The translations under genes and the position numbers were made by a program. A stretch of 64,000 nucleotides of DNA, from positions 18,559,151-18,623,150 of the forward strand of contig OW121743.1 in the NCBI GenBank assembly GCA_933228675.1. The letters are read 5' to 3'. The notes beneath the pieces are model-generated. The model saw only the letters and a program-made list of their open reading frames with translations. It made no database searches and was not told where the DNA came from. Positions 11,599-23,100 of this stretch are shown piece by piece (position 1 is the stretch's first letter; each line of letters opens with the position of its first letter). The stretch is from Stomorhina lunata. Its lineage: Eukaryota > Arthropoda > Insecta > Diptera > Rhiniidae.

Positions 11599-12832
11599 TC
11601 AGTTGAAGTTTAGATTCTAGTTCAAGGCTCAGTTCTTGTTTAGTTCTAAGTCAGTTCAGTTTTAGTTCGGCTCTAGTTCAGTACCACTTCAGTTCTAGTT
11701 CAGTTCTAGTTCAGTTCTAGTTCGGTTCTAGTTCAGTTCTAGTTCAGTACTACTTCAGTTCTAGATCAGTTCTAGTTCAGTTCTAGTTCAGTTCTAGTTC
11801 AGTTCTAGTTCAGTTCTAGTTCAGTTCTAGTTCAGTTCTAGTTCAGTTCTAGTGCAGTTCTAGTTCAGTTCTAGTTCAGTTCTAGTTCAGTTCTAGTTCA
11901 GTTCTAGTTCAGTTCTAGTTCAGTTCTAGTTCAGTTCTAGTTCAGTTCTAGTTCAGTTCTAGTTCAGTTCTAGTTCAGTTCTAGTTCAGTTCTAGTTTAG
12001 TTCTAGTTCAGTTCTAGTTCAGTTCTAGTTCAGTTCTAGTTCAGTTCTAGTTCAGTTCTAGTTCAGTTCTAGTTCAGTTCTAGTTCAGTTCTAGTTCAGT
12101 TCTAGTTCAGTTCTAGTTCAGTTCTAGTTCAGTTCTAGTTCAGTTCTAGTTCAGTTCTAGTTCAGTTCTAGTTCAGTTCTAGTTTAGTTCTAGTTCAGTT
12201 CTAGTTCAGTTCTAGTTCAGTTCAGTTCTAGTTCAGTTCTAGTTCAGTTCTAGTTCAGTTCTAGTTCAGTTCTAGTTCAGTTCTAGTTCAGTTCTAGTTC
12301 AGTTCTAGTTCAGTTCTAGTTCTAGTTCAGTTCTAGTTCAGTTCCAGTTCAGTTCTAGTTCAGTTCTAGTTCAGTTCTAGTTCAGTTCTAGTTCAGTTCT
12401 AGTTCAGTTCTAGTTCAGTTCTAGTTCAGTTCTAGTTCAGTTCTAGTTCAGTTCTAGTTCAGTTCTAGTTCAGTTCTAGTTCAGTTCTAGTTCAGTTCTA
12501 GTTCAGTTCTAGTTCAGTTCTAGTTCAGTTCTAGTTCAGTTCTAGTTCAGTTCTAGTTCAGTTCTAGTTCAGTTCTAGTTCAGTTCTAGTTCAGTTCTAG
12601 TTCAGTTCTAGTTCAGTTCTAGTTCAGTTCTTGTTCAGTTCTAGTTCAGTTCTAGTTCAGTTCTAGTTCAGTTCTAGTTCAGTTCTAGTTCAGTTCTTGT
12701 TCAGTTCTAGTTCAGTTCTAGTTCAGTTCTAGTTCAGTTCTAGTTCAGTTCTAGTTGAGTTCTAGTTCAGTTATAGTTCAATTTAGTTCAGTTCTTGTTC
12801 AGTTCTAGTTTATTTCAGCTTTAGTTCAAGTT
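11599..12832 (+). repeat. 11-bp satellite, array 1 (TTCAGTTCTAG)n
   Basis: About 110 copies of an 11-bp unit, TTCAGTTCTAG. The core is almost perfect. The first ~150 bp and last ~80 bp are degraded, as expected if homogenisation acts on the centre. Every frame meets TAG or TGA, so it is non-coding. It is inverted relative to arrays 2 and 3 (20569-22990 and 24790-27243). Confidence 0.97.
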
Positions 12833-12841
12833 CTGTGTTGG

Positions 12842-12940
12842 TACATTGGCAACACTTTATATTTGTTTAGATTTTGGTTTTATTAATTCGCCATATAATG
12901 TAGTAACGCCAGTAATACCAATTCAGCGCTTTTGAAGTCC
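12842..12940 (-). repeat. Conserved flank of the 11-bp satellite, copy 1
   Basis: Read on the minus strand it matches the plus-strand flanks at 20419-20568 and 24635-24785. Shared landmarks are GCGCTGAATTGGTA, GGCGTTACTACA, ATGGCGAATTA and AGTGTTGCCAATG. In all three cases it sits on the same side of the satellite, so flank and satellite appear to belong to one element. Confidence 0.75.
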
Positions 12941-13004
12941 TAAAATGAAGCTAATAAGATAAATAGTGGTTTTCTTTTCTTTTTTTTGATAATTTCTTTT
13001 GGTT

Positions 13005-13110
13005 CAGTTCAAGCTAAGCTCGGTTTAGTTCAGTTGTAGTTCTATTCTAGTTTAGATTCTAGTTAAGGTTCTAGTTCAGTTTCTATTTAAGTTCTAGTTC
13101 AAATCTGCCC
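13005..13110 (+). repeat. Degenerate outlying 11-bp satellite block
   Basis: About nine decayed units (TTCAGTTCAAG, TTCTAGTTAAGG, TTTCTATTTAAG) separated from array 1 by the conserved flank. Confidence 0.7.
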
Positions 13111-14814
13111 TACAAATAAGTGATAATTGTACTTTTTAAGAAATTCATAAAATTTTTAAATGATTTCAAAATTCAATATAATTTTTATATTCTTTATTCT
13201 CAAACAAATCCCTAACTATTATTAAAACTCACGTTTTGTATTTGTTGAATCCTCCCAATCTATCTATAATTTAATTTTTGCTTCAAATCCCATCAATAAA
13301 ATTTTTCCAACTTCCCTTTAGACCTCCTTTCCTAAGCGTAGACCTTACAATTATGCAACAAATTTCACATGTTTAGCATAAATAATCAAACGACAATTCA
13401 TTCATCATCGTCATCATCCTAGTCATCATCAAAAGCGCTATCTTCTGACAGATTTCAACACACAAAACTCCACGCATATTGAAGATAATGTGTCAACATC
13501 ATGGCAATACAGTTCGACAATGATTAAAACAAATCAAATGCCTAACCCAGCCTCGTTACTACTCATCACTCTAAAGGGGTTTTAGAACTCAACAAATTTC
13601 AGTTGAAGCAAAAAAAAAACTAATGAAATTTTGGGGTACTATCGCTTAGACGAAAAATTAAAATTTGTCTAAACATTTAGGGGTGGGGGAAAGCTGGATT
13701 GATAGTGTAAAATCACTCACATACGCTTCATTAACGAAAGTCCTTTAATGACAGCATCAAAATGTCACATTGTTTGCCAAAAGAAAACAAATAATACGCG
13801 GCAAAAGTAAATTTTTAGGTTAAGAAAATTATGACAGCTTAACTTAACTTAACGGGACAAGAGCCGTTATAATGCAACATCTTTTTTTTTTGTTAAACAT
13901 CAACATTTACTCATGTAACAAAAAGCCAGCTGTTAATGACATTACTGTTAACATTCAATGACTAACAGCATGAGTAAAAATACATATTTGTTTTAAGAGG
14001 TGAAGATCGGGTGGCAGGCAACAAAACTTCCCATAACATACATAAGTGTCAAAAAATTATGATGGATGTGCTAAGGACATAGTGGCATATTTTAGGATAT
14101 CTCTCTCGTACAAAAATGAAATTAATTGGAAAAAATTGGAAGCAAATATACACAAAAACGGCCGTACATACTTACCCATCAATCATTTAGTAAATTGTTT
14201 CATTTTTGGATTGATTTGGCAAATATCAAGCAGCAAAAGATTAAATTTAAGCCATCCCTAGATTTGGAATAAATACGAAAAATAACAAAATATTCATTGA
14301 AATGATTGATCTCCTATCATCAAACGATTGAATATTTTTTTTTTTTTGTTAGCATTCCTAAAAGAAAATTGTTAAGAAAGAATTTTTATTAAAAAATTCT
14401 GGAAAATTTTACAATCTTTATAAATAAACCTTTTTGTATAAATATGTAAATTTTGCCAAGAAATCTGAATACCTATCGCTTTCATTTTATCTCAGTTTTG
14501 GAATGTAATGTTTCCTAATTTCCATAGAACCTAAGAAATTTACATGAGTTTTCGTTTTTTTTTTTAGGAATTTTAAATAGGCTTTATTTTTCCTAAATTA
14601 AAATACAATAACATGTATGAGAAATTTGCAATTCAATTGGAAAAAAGGCTGTATATGATTAACCAATATGCAGATGAGCTAAATATATCGGGAATATCTA
14701 GATATAAAAAGGGGAAGCAGTTCATATGTGGTTACATACATACAGTATATAAATGTATGAGTATGTTAAAAGAGAAAAAAAACTAATTTTGAATTAAATC
14801 ACTTCGAAATCGAG
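13111..14814. other. Mostly unique non-genic stretch
   Basis: Mixed-complexity DNA with a small TCATCATCGTCATCATCC microsatellite near 13402-13427 and a run of TTAAC repeats near 13840. The 71-codon ORF at 14046-14261 has no recognisable motif. This could be unique intronic or intergenic sequence; no RNA or exon is convincing. Confidence 0.45.
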
Positions 14815-15722
14815 CAAGGATAGGGGCTATTCCAGTATTCTCGTTGGGATCTATTTCTGTTTTCGGAGTAACTTCAGTTAAGTTTAATGTCCTTACTACA
14901 TTGAAGATAAACATCTTCTGTGATAGTCAAGCTGTCATTAAGTCCCGGAATTCGTTCTTCCTAAATTCAATTTGAGCCCTAAATTAACGCAGATCTTTTA
15001 ACGATATGACTCAGCTGCTCAGTAGCCATTTTAAAAGGGTTCCGGGCTACAAAGACATTCCAGAGAACTGTAAGGAGATGAGTTAGAAATACTAGCGACA
15101 ACCGTATAAATTCTAGATGAACTCTTGATATGCCTCTAGTCACCTACAAAATATAAAAAGCCGTCCGTTTAGATTGAAAGCGTTCCCGATATAGCCATTC
15201 CTGTTTCCGTCACCACAGAACGTTATCTGATTGGGCGGAATATCTTTTGAGGATGATGCATTCCCCGTTTAGATGGGAAATGTTCTCACAGATTACTGTC
15301 ACTATCAAGTCCCGATATAGTCATTCTGGAGTCCGTCATCACAGAACACTATTTGCTTGGAAGGCACTCGCTTAGGCTGAAATTAGCAAGAGAAGCAAAG
15401 AAGCTTGCTTACCCTCAAATGATAGATCGACGTCTGAAAATGTATTCATGACACGCTTAGTTAAGGAACGTTCTCATATCTCAGATGTGTTCATACTTGT
15501 ATTTGTCATTTAATGTCACTGTCTACTTGAAAGGCAAGCGGTTATACTGAGGATTGCGACAAGTAAAACATCTTCTCGGCAATTTTCCAGCCGAGCAAAA
15601 GAAAATTAACTTTGGGCTCTTAGTTCAGTAGATAACTTGGCGATTTGACTGAAGAACTTTTTAAATTCAACGGCTACAGCGAATGATATGCTTTTTGCTA
15701 GCTTCCTTGATATCACAGTTGA
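14815..15722 (+). pseudogene. Eroded non-LTR retrotransposon ORF2 (RNase H and C-terminus)
   Basis: Remnant of the polyprotein of an R1/LOA/I-like non-LTR element. INIFCDSQAVIKS (about 14907-14945) matches the second-Asp block of the retroelement RNase H. RVPGYKDIPENCKEMS (15039-15086) matches the WVPGH-x-GN-x-AD block, with the last catalytic Asp lost. Downstream, TGTCACTGTCTACTTGAAAG and AAGCGGTTATACTGAGGATT correspond to the C-terminal GHC...H-A-RLG region. Stops and frameshifts are abundant. A homologous tail occurs at 30430-30731, and the sequence resumes after a nested insertion at 15971-16010. Confidence 0.6.
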
Positions 15723-15734
15723 CTTCACAGTCCA

Positions 15735-15958
15735 GGTTAGGTTAGGCAGGCAGCCGATGTTAGGGCAGCTTCACTTGGGTCCTAAAAGCGGTCCCTTTGT
15801 GGTACCTACAAGGGATAGACTGGAAGAAAAGAACAAAAATAGTTATGCCAGGCTATCAGTGAGAGGCTTATCAAGCCATCCTGAAGCCCCGATAAATGAG
15901 TCTATTTTACGAATGTCAATACTCGCTAGATCCGATAAATCATACATAAAAGGTGCCC
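15735..15958 (-). mobile_element. 5'-truncated non-LTR retroposon tail with 12-bp target duplication
   Basis: A 224-bp insertion on the minus strand. It closely matches the 3' end of the larger element at 43318-45619 (that element's 45407-45619, read on the opposite strand), including the C-terminal codons, 3' UTR and terminal CCTAACCTAACC. Perfect 12-bp target duplications, CTTCACAGTCCA, lie at 15723-15734 and 15959-15970. A 95-codon plus-strand ORF across it is antisense and not a gene. Confidence 0.9.
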
Positions 15959-15970
15959 CTTCACAGTCCA

Positions 15971-16010
15971 AGTAAGGTTTATTACTAGACTGTCTAACCA
16001 AATTTGGGCG
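15971..16010 (+). pseudogene. Tail of the eroded retrotransposon, beyond the nested insertion
   Basis: AGTAAGGTTTATTACTAGAC at 15971 resumes the sequence interrupted at 15722. It matches AGTAAGTCTTATTACCAGAC at about 32175 in the homologous copy. Confidence 0.6.
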
Positions 16011-16344
16011 ATCAGCAAGATTAAACTAAATTGATCTATGAGACATTTTAATTAAACTCAGTTGAGTCCTTCGAAGTTCCCATTTTTATTGTGACAGACG
16101 ACTTAATCTTACTAAGTTTGGACTCTTCAAAGTCTTGACCATACTCAGTTTGTATTCCCATTGATTTCACTAATTTGCCTTTGCCTATAAAGACGGTGGC
16201 TCTTCAATCTTTGAACCAACTGGTGATGTTAAAGATGGTAAAAATGTACTCCATGTTTATGTAAAGAGTGTGATAGATAGAGTGATATCTAAACTACTTA
16301 AATTATGGAAGCAAAGATAATTGGTGGCTTCTTCTCATTACTCG

Positions 16345-16760
16345 AACTGTACAGAATTGACATAATGCTGAATTCCTAGTCCTCATGAAGCAGTATCGGG
16401 TAGTAACTGCTAATGGAATCCTTAAATATTAACTGTGTGCATTGATTATTTTACTAGTTCTTCATGATTTTAAAAAAATCAAAGCAAAAGAGTTCAGATT
16501 CCCATCTTCTATTAGTGAATCGGTGGATGTGATTAATATCATTTCAGAACAGAATTCTGTACAGAATTGCCACAATGCAGAATTCCTAGTACTCAAGAAC
16601 CAGTATCGAGTAATAACTACTAATAGAATCCTCAAATATTAACTGTGTGAATTGATTATTTTACTTGTTCTTCATGAGTTTATGTCAGATTTTAAAGATA
16701 TTTAAGCAAAAAAGTTCAGATTCCCATCTTCTATTAGTGAATCGGTGTTTTTGGGTTTCT
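16345..16760 (+). repeat. Tandem duplication, about 210-bp unit
   Basis: Copy 1 starts near 16351 (ACAGAATTGACATAATGC) and copy 2 near 16561 (ACAGAATTGCCACAATGC). Shared landmarks are GAATTCCTAGT, AACTGTGTG, TTGATTATTTTACT, GTTCTTCATGA and AGTTCAGATTCCCATCTTC. A 66-codon ORF (16442-16642) spans the junction and has no support as a gene. Confidence 0.8.
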
Positions 16761-16979
16761 GAGCAACGATATCTTATAATTCTCACTCTATTTCCAATTT
16801 GGGAGCCTGTATCTGATCTTTACAGAAGGACTAATTCCAACTAACTATCCTCCTCTACAATCCTAATCCTTGTCTATCTGAGTACAGATTTACTAGATAA
16901 TTTAGCTGTCAGCGTTAACAAGTCGCTTCTAGAATCTTTAGAATTACTGTCAACAGGGATTTAAAAAAGCTTTTTTACT

Positions 16980-18110
16980 GCTGCTGCTTCCCTTTGTCGT
17001 TAAGATTATTATAAATTACAGAGAAAGTTTCATTGTTTAAAACTCATCCAGAATGTGACTAAAAACTGGCAGAAGCTTTATAAGTAAAGGTTATCTGATA
17101 TCTAATCTCAAGGACTGGAATAAACTTTCCTTCTATAGCTTATCTGATTTTTATTCACAGAAACTTAAAAGTTTCTCTTTGTCGCTAAGTTGGCGAACGA
17201 AAAGAGAGTCCATTGCAGAGCATAAAGACTCTTCCATTGTTCAAAACTAATCGAAGAAGCTTTAAAACTTCCAAATATTTGGAGCTTTCCTTTGTCGTTG
17301 GTGAAATAGGAGAGATATCATTACAAATCATAAAACAACTTCTACTATTGAAAACTCATTCAGAATTACTGAAACCTAAGATTGAAAAGCTTCTTCTCTG
17401 TAACTTTTCAGATCTTTATTCTTGGTAACTTATGAGCTTCTCTTTGTTGTTAAGTTAGAGAACTTGTTTAAAACTCATCCAGAGAAGAGAGAACATTACA
17501 AAGCATAGAGGAAGTTCCACTGTTCGAAACTGTTACCGAAGATTGAAAGCTTCATTACTTTCCATAATTTTAGAGCTATCCTTTGTCTTTTAGCTGGTTA
17601 ACTAGGAGGAAGATATAACAAATCTAGGAGAATTTCCACTGTTTGAAACTCATTCAAAATTAATGCAACCTAAGATTGATGAAAGCTTCTTATCTATAGC
17701 TTTTTTTGATCTATATTCTCTGTAATTTTGGGGCTTCTCTTTACTGTTAAGTTTCAGAACTCCCATTGTTTAAACAGAAACTTTTTTCTACAGATTTTGG
17801 ATCTATATTATCCGTATCATTAGAGCTTCTCTTTGTCGTTCACTTGGTTATCTGGGAAAAAGGTTATTAGAAAGACATAGAGAAACTTAAGACTAAGAAA
17901 AGTTTATTTTCTATGGCTTATCTTATCAATACTCTTTGTAACTTTGGAACTTCCCTTTGGCATTCACTTGGTTATTTGGTAGAAAGATCATAACAAAGAC
18001 ATAGGAAAATTTCCAATGTTAAAAACTCATCTGTAATTACTAAGACTAAAGATTGATCTTCCTCGAAACTTTGGGTCTTTGTCTTTAAGTTGGTGAAATA
18101 GGAAACTTAC
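16980..18110 (+). repeat. Degenerate tandem array, 110-180-bp units
   Basis: About nine diverged units, each with a core like GAGCTTCTCTTTGTCGTTAA followed by GTTGGTGAAC. Cores lie near 16985, 17170, 17282, 17430, 17570, 17728, 17822, 17948 and 18075. Between cores AAACTCATCCAGAAT and GAAGATTGAAAGCTT recur. Unit lengths vary, so the array is old or was built by irregular exchange. Short ORFs inside are incidental. Confidence 0.7.
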
Positions 18111-19286
18111 TACAAAGCTTGGAGAAAAGTTTATCAAAAATGTTTATTTTGGATCGGATTATGACACTTTGGCGAAAGATATGAAGTCGAGTCTAGAGCC
18201 AATCAATATAACTTCAAGGAACAGAATTGCGTTCTTCTGAAGGTAAGCTGAGCTTTCTAAAACTTATTTAGGTCAAATTTCTGGAATTTAATTTTCATCG
18301 CCGATTAAGTGTCGAAGTCTTAACATAAATTAAACCTAAATACATAAATTTAATATAAAAACTTCTTAATCTTATTTGTTCTTCTTCCCAAGAAAAGTTT
18401 TTGGATATTAAAATATCAGTTTTTTGTTCTTTATTGCTCATTTTTTTCTGTAACATATTCCCATAAATTTCTTTCTTATTTTAATGTCATTTTTGCTAAA
18501 TGTCTTTTTTAACTTTGACCTTTTGCCAAAAAAACAAGAAGCTACAATATGAATTTACTTGAAAGCTCCCAAGGATTACAAATTCATATGTAGAAAAAAA
18601 GTTGCTTTTTTTTTCTTAAAAGTAAAACTTCACAAAAGTAGAGCAAACTTAACATAAAACTTTATTTATGAAATTTATGAGGCGCCAGACATATGAAGTC
18701 ACAAAAAATACATACTAAAAGAGAAGGGGCTGTTTGGACGTATAGCAAACAAATTACTTAAATGAAGTTCATTCGAATAAATCTTTAAGAATAATAACAA
18801 AAAAAACTTTTAAATACAAATAGATGGTATTTTATTTTTGATACTTTTGATACTCCTTATTTAGTGTAACCTTTGCTCCCCTTTAAGGCAACCCTGCTTA
18901 AATGTAGGTGTTTGGCAGAGAGTGAATTTAACAAATAGGTTGCCATACTTTGTTTTGCAAAGCTTACAAAACTGACAAATAATTAAACGCCTGTTTTGAA
19001 GGCGGTTTTTCCTCTTTTCACAAAAAGTGATTTGTGGCTGGTATTTCAACATTTTCTGCATATTTCATTGTTTTTTTTATATTTTTGGGGAATGCAAATG
19101 TTTTTAGCAAAATTCTTGTTGCAGTTTATCTGTTTAAGACATGAAAAACAGCTGTTGTGTGTAAATGTTGTATTTTGGGATATACATTCAGTCTGTTTTT
19201 TGTACATTTTTTTGTTCTTTTACAAATTTGTGGGTTTGGAGCAAAAAAACTCATATATTTAATTCATATATCATAAATGTGTTAAG
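18111..19286. other. Non-genic stretch
   Basis: AT-rich, without convincing coding, RNA or repeat signal. ORFs at 18861-19061 (minus) and 18996-19262 (plus) overlap each other and show no domain. Confidence 0.45.
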
Positions 19287-19636
19287 TAAAGGGTGGTCCA
19301 AAAATTGTGCATTAAAAGATGCTGCATAAGAGATTGAGTTCTGAATCCGAACATGAAGTAATCCGAATACTCTTGATTTGTCTTCACAGCCTGAATTTCA
19401 GCCTGAGTATATTATATGGTCTTAAGAAAACGCTCCCAGATTCGACAGACTTGTTAGCTACTACAATTATAGTCCTTCTACTCAGGGGAATGACGCAAAA
19501 CTTCCACCAAAACTCCCTTTCGGTATCACAAGAATTCATTTTAATAAATTTTAAACAGTTAAAACTCCATTACATATGCAACAAAATATTTAATTTAAAA
19601 TTTTGCTTTGTAGCTTGACTTTTGCTCCACCCTATA
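19287..19636. mobile_element. Candidate Tc1/mariner-type MITE
   Basis: A 350-bp span including TA at both ends. The left end reads TAAAGGGTGGTCCAAAA and the right end, read inward, TATAGGGTGGAGCAAAAGTC. The two agree in TA-AGGGTGG--CAAAA, a plausible short terminal inverted repeat with TA duplication. A 99-codon ORF fills most of the interior but has no transposase motif I can see. Confidence 0.55.
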
Positions 19637-20418
19637 CTATATTCCACATATTTTATTGTCTGTGGCTTAACGCAAAATTTTGTATAAAATATTATTTTTG
19701 CTTAAACCCAAAATAATGGGAAGTATGCAAAAATAAGAAAATATCAAAACTCTGAAATAAGATTCACATAAGAAAAAATTTTACCTTTTCTTAATTCGGT
19801 TTGATTCAAAAAAGTAAAAGTCTACTTTATCATGTATTACAAAATTTTTTAAAGTCAAATTAAATTTAGGTAAATATTAAATTTGAAATTAGTGAAAGGT
19901 TTTTTTTTACATAACAGTTTTATTAATTGAATTTTTCCATTTAAATTTTTTTCCAGTATTTCTGCAATTACTTTTTATTCTTCCTTCCCTTTTTACAACT
20001 TCTTTCTTTTTTTGTTTTGGAATTTTTCGCCAGAGTTGAAAGTTTAACATTTACAAAATGTTATATTTTTCATTATAATTTTTTTATGTTTTTTTTTGGT
20101 TAATTTTGCCTGCTTTTGCTTAGCAATATTTATTTATGAGGTCATGCGTAAATGTGGGAACTCTTGTTTTAACATGTTATTCTATGGAACTCTTAGGATC
20201 ATATAGAAAATACAGTGGGTTAAAGAATTTGTAAGTCAATCTTCTTTAATGAAAAACATTTACCTTCTTTTCTGATCACGATCCCTATCTGTTATATTTT
20301 AAGATGTGTTCATCATTCTTAAGTTATTGACTAAATAAGCCTAGAACTTAACTAGAATGGACCTAAAACTGATCTACATTTAAAACAAAACCACAACAAA
20401 TTATGAAGCATCATTTCA
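19637..20418. other. AT-rich non-genic stretch
   Basis: No recognisable gene, RNA or repeat before the satellite flank begins. Confidence 0.5.
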
Positions 20419-20568
20419 GGGCTTTAAAAGTGCTGAATTCGTATCACAGGCGTTACTACACCTGCAAAATCAAATAGTGATAGAGAGAGAACATGAAAAT
20501 GGCGAATTCACAGGAACAAAATGTAAACAAATCAAGCTTTAACATAAAAGTGTTGCCAATTAACAAAA
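20419..20568 (+). repeat. Conserved flank of the 11-bp satellite, copy 2
   Basis: Landmarks in order are GGGCTTTAAAAGTGCTGAATT, CAGGCGTTACTACACCTGCA, AAATGGCGAATT, AAATGTAAACAAATC, AAGCTTTAACA and AAAAGTGTTGCCAAT. It is closely similar to 24635-24785 and, inverted, to 12842-12940. Confidence 0.85.
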
Positions 20569-22990
20569 ATAGAATTCGAACTTAACTGTAATAGAACTGA
20601 ACTAAAACTGAACTAGAACTAAACTAGAACTGAACTAGAACTGAACTAGAACTGAACTAGAACTGAACTAGAACTGAACTAGAACTGAACTAGAACTGAA
20701 CTAGAACTGAACTAGAACTGAACTAGAACTGAACTAGAACTGAACTAGAACTGAACTAGAACTGAACTAGAACTGAACTAGAACTGAACTAGAACTGAAC
20801 TAAAACTGAACTAAACTAAAACTGAACTAGAACTGAACTAGAATTGAACTAAAACTGAACTAGAACTGAACTAAAACTGAACTAAACTAGAACTGAACTA
20901 AGAACTGAACTAAAACTGAACTAAAACTGAACTAGAACTGAACTAGAACTGAAATAGAACTGAACTAGAACTGAACTAGAACTGAACTAGAACTGAACTA
21001 GAACTGAACTAGAACTGAACTAGAACTGAACTAGAACTGAACTAGAACTGAACTAGAACTGAACTAGAACTGAACTAGAACTGAACTAGAACTGAACTAG
21101 AACTGAACTAGAACTGAACTAGAATTGAACTAGAACTGAACTAGAGCTTAAGTAGAACTGAAGTAAAACTAAAGTAGAATTGAACTAGAACTAAACTAGA
21201 ACTGAACTAGAACTGAACTAGAACTGAACTAGAACTGAACTAGAACTGAACTAGAACTGAACTGAACTAGAACTGAACTAGAACTGAACTAGAATTGAAC
21301 TAGAACTGAACTAGAACTGAACTAAAACTGAACTAAAACTGAACTAGAACTGAACTAGAACTGAACTAGAACTGAACTAGAATTGAACTAGAACTAGAAC
21401 TGAACTAGAACTGAACTAAAACTGAACTAAAACTGAACTAGAACTGAACTAGAACTGAACTAGAACTGAACTAGAACTGAACTAGAACTGAACTAGAACT
21501 GAACTAGAACTGAACTAGAACTGAACTAGAACTGAACTAGAACTAAACTAGAACGGAACTAGAACTGAACTAAAACTGAACTAGAACTGAACTAAAACTG
21601 AACTAAACTAGAACTGAACTAAGAACTGAACTAGAACTGAACTAGAACTGAACTAGAACTGAACTAGAACTGAACTAGAACTGAACTAGAACTGAACTAG
21701 AACTGAACTAGAACTGAACTAGAACTGAACTAGAACTGAACTAGAACTGAACTAGAACTGAACTAGAACTCAACTAGAACTGAACTAGAACTGAACTAGA
21801 ACTGAACTAGAACTGAACTAGAACTGAACTAGAACTGAACTAGAACTGAACTAGAACTGAACTAGAACTGAACTAGAACTGAACTAGAACTGAACTAGAA
21901 CTGAACTAGAACTGAACTAGAACTGAACTAGAACTGAACTAGAACTGAACTAGAACTGAACTAGAACTGAACTAGAACTGAACTAGAACTGAACTAGAAC
22001 TGAACTAGAACTGAACTAGAACTGAAATAGAACTGAACTAGAACTGAACTAGAACTGAACTAGAATTGAACTAGAACTGAACTAGAGCTTAAGTAGAACT
22101 GAAGTAAAACTAAAGTAGAATTGAACTAGAACTAAACTAGAACTGAACTAGAACTGAACTAGAACTGAACTAGAACTGAACTAGAACTGAACTAGAACTG
22201 AACTAGAACTGAACTAGAACTGAACTAGAACTGAACTAGAACTGAACTAGAATTGAACTAGAACTAGAACTAGAACTGAACTAGAACTGAACTAAAACTG
22301 AACTAAAACTGAACTAGAACTGAACTAGAACTGAACTAGAACTGAACTAGAATTGAACTAGAACTAGAACTGAACTAAAACTGAACTAAAACTGAACTAG
22401 AACTGAACTAGAATTGAACTAGAACTTAATTAGAACTGAACTAGAACTGAACTAAAACTGAACTAGAACTGAGCTAGAACTGCACTAGAACTGCACTAGA
22501 ACTGAACTAGAACTGAACTAGAACTGGACTAGAACTGAACTAGAACTGAACTAGAACTGAACTAAAACTGAACTAGAACTTAATTAGAACTGAACTAGAA
22601 CTGAACTAAAACTGAACTAGAACTGAACTAGAACTGAACTAGAACTGAACTAGAACTGAACTAGAACTGAACTAGAACTGAACTAGAACTGGACTAGAAC
22701 TGAACTAAAACTGAACTAGAACTGAACTAGAAATGAAATAGAACTAAACTAGAACTGAACTAGAACTGGACTAGAACTGAACTAGAACTGGACTAGAACT
22801 GAACTAAAACTGAACTAGAACTGAACTAGAAATGAAATAGAACTAAACTAGAACTGAACTAGAACTGGACTAGAACTGAACTAGAACTGAACTAGAACTG
22901 CACTAGAACTGCACTAGAACTGAACTACAAAAGAACTAGAACTGAAACTGAGACTGGAATGATTTGAACTGAACCGGAACAGAATTAAAA
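20569..22990 (-). repeat. 11-bp satellite, array 2 (CTAGAACTGAA)n
   Basis: About 220 units of GAACTGAACTA, the reverse complement of array 1. Variants such as AAAACTGAACT and GAATTGAACTA cluster. A distinctive variant block (AGAGCTTAAGTAGAACTGAA and following bases) occurs at 21143 and again at 22084, so a segment of about 941 bp was duplicated inside the array. The right end decays into AACTGAACCGGAACAG. Confidence 0.97.
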
Positions 22991-23014
22991 CAGCTTATGT
23001 AAACAATTACAACA

Positions 23015-23100
23015 ACAATATCTGTTAGTTTAAGTAACAGTTCAGTGTTGCAGTATAAACTTAAGCTAAGGAGCCGCTGTTAAGAAAAAATATCGCCTTA
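23015..23100 (+). repeat. Dispersed GCCGTT-type family, partial copy next to array 2
   Basis: TCTGTTAGTTTAAGTAACAG, then TTCAGTGTTGCAG, TTAAGCTAAGGAGCCGCTGT and TAAGAAAAAATATCGCC match the 3' part of the dispersed family seen best at 28999-29150. Its position directly after the satellite suggests that it may be the far end of the satellite-bearing element. Confidence 0.6.

Noticed and set aside
11599..12832. 11-bp satellite as heat-shock-type elements
   Set aside because: GAA and TTC do not alternate as inverted 5-bp blocks; the unit is only GAACTGAACTA in one orientation.
15735..15749. GGTTAGGTTAGG as an insect telomere repeat (TTAGG)n
   Set aside because: Fewer than three units, and it is the 3' terminus of a retrotransposon family seen at two sites; flies also generally lack TTAGG telomeres.
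15688..15975. 95-codon plus-strand ORF
   Set aside because: It is antisense to the tail of the minus-strand retroposon at 15735-15958.
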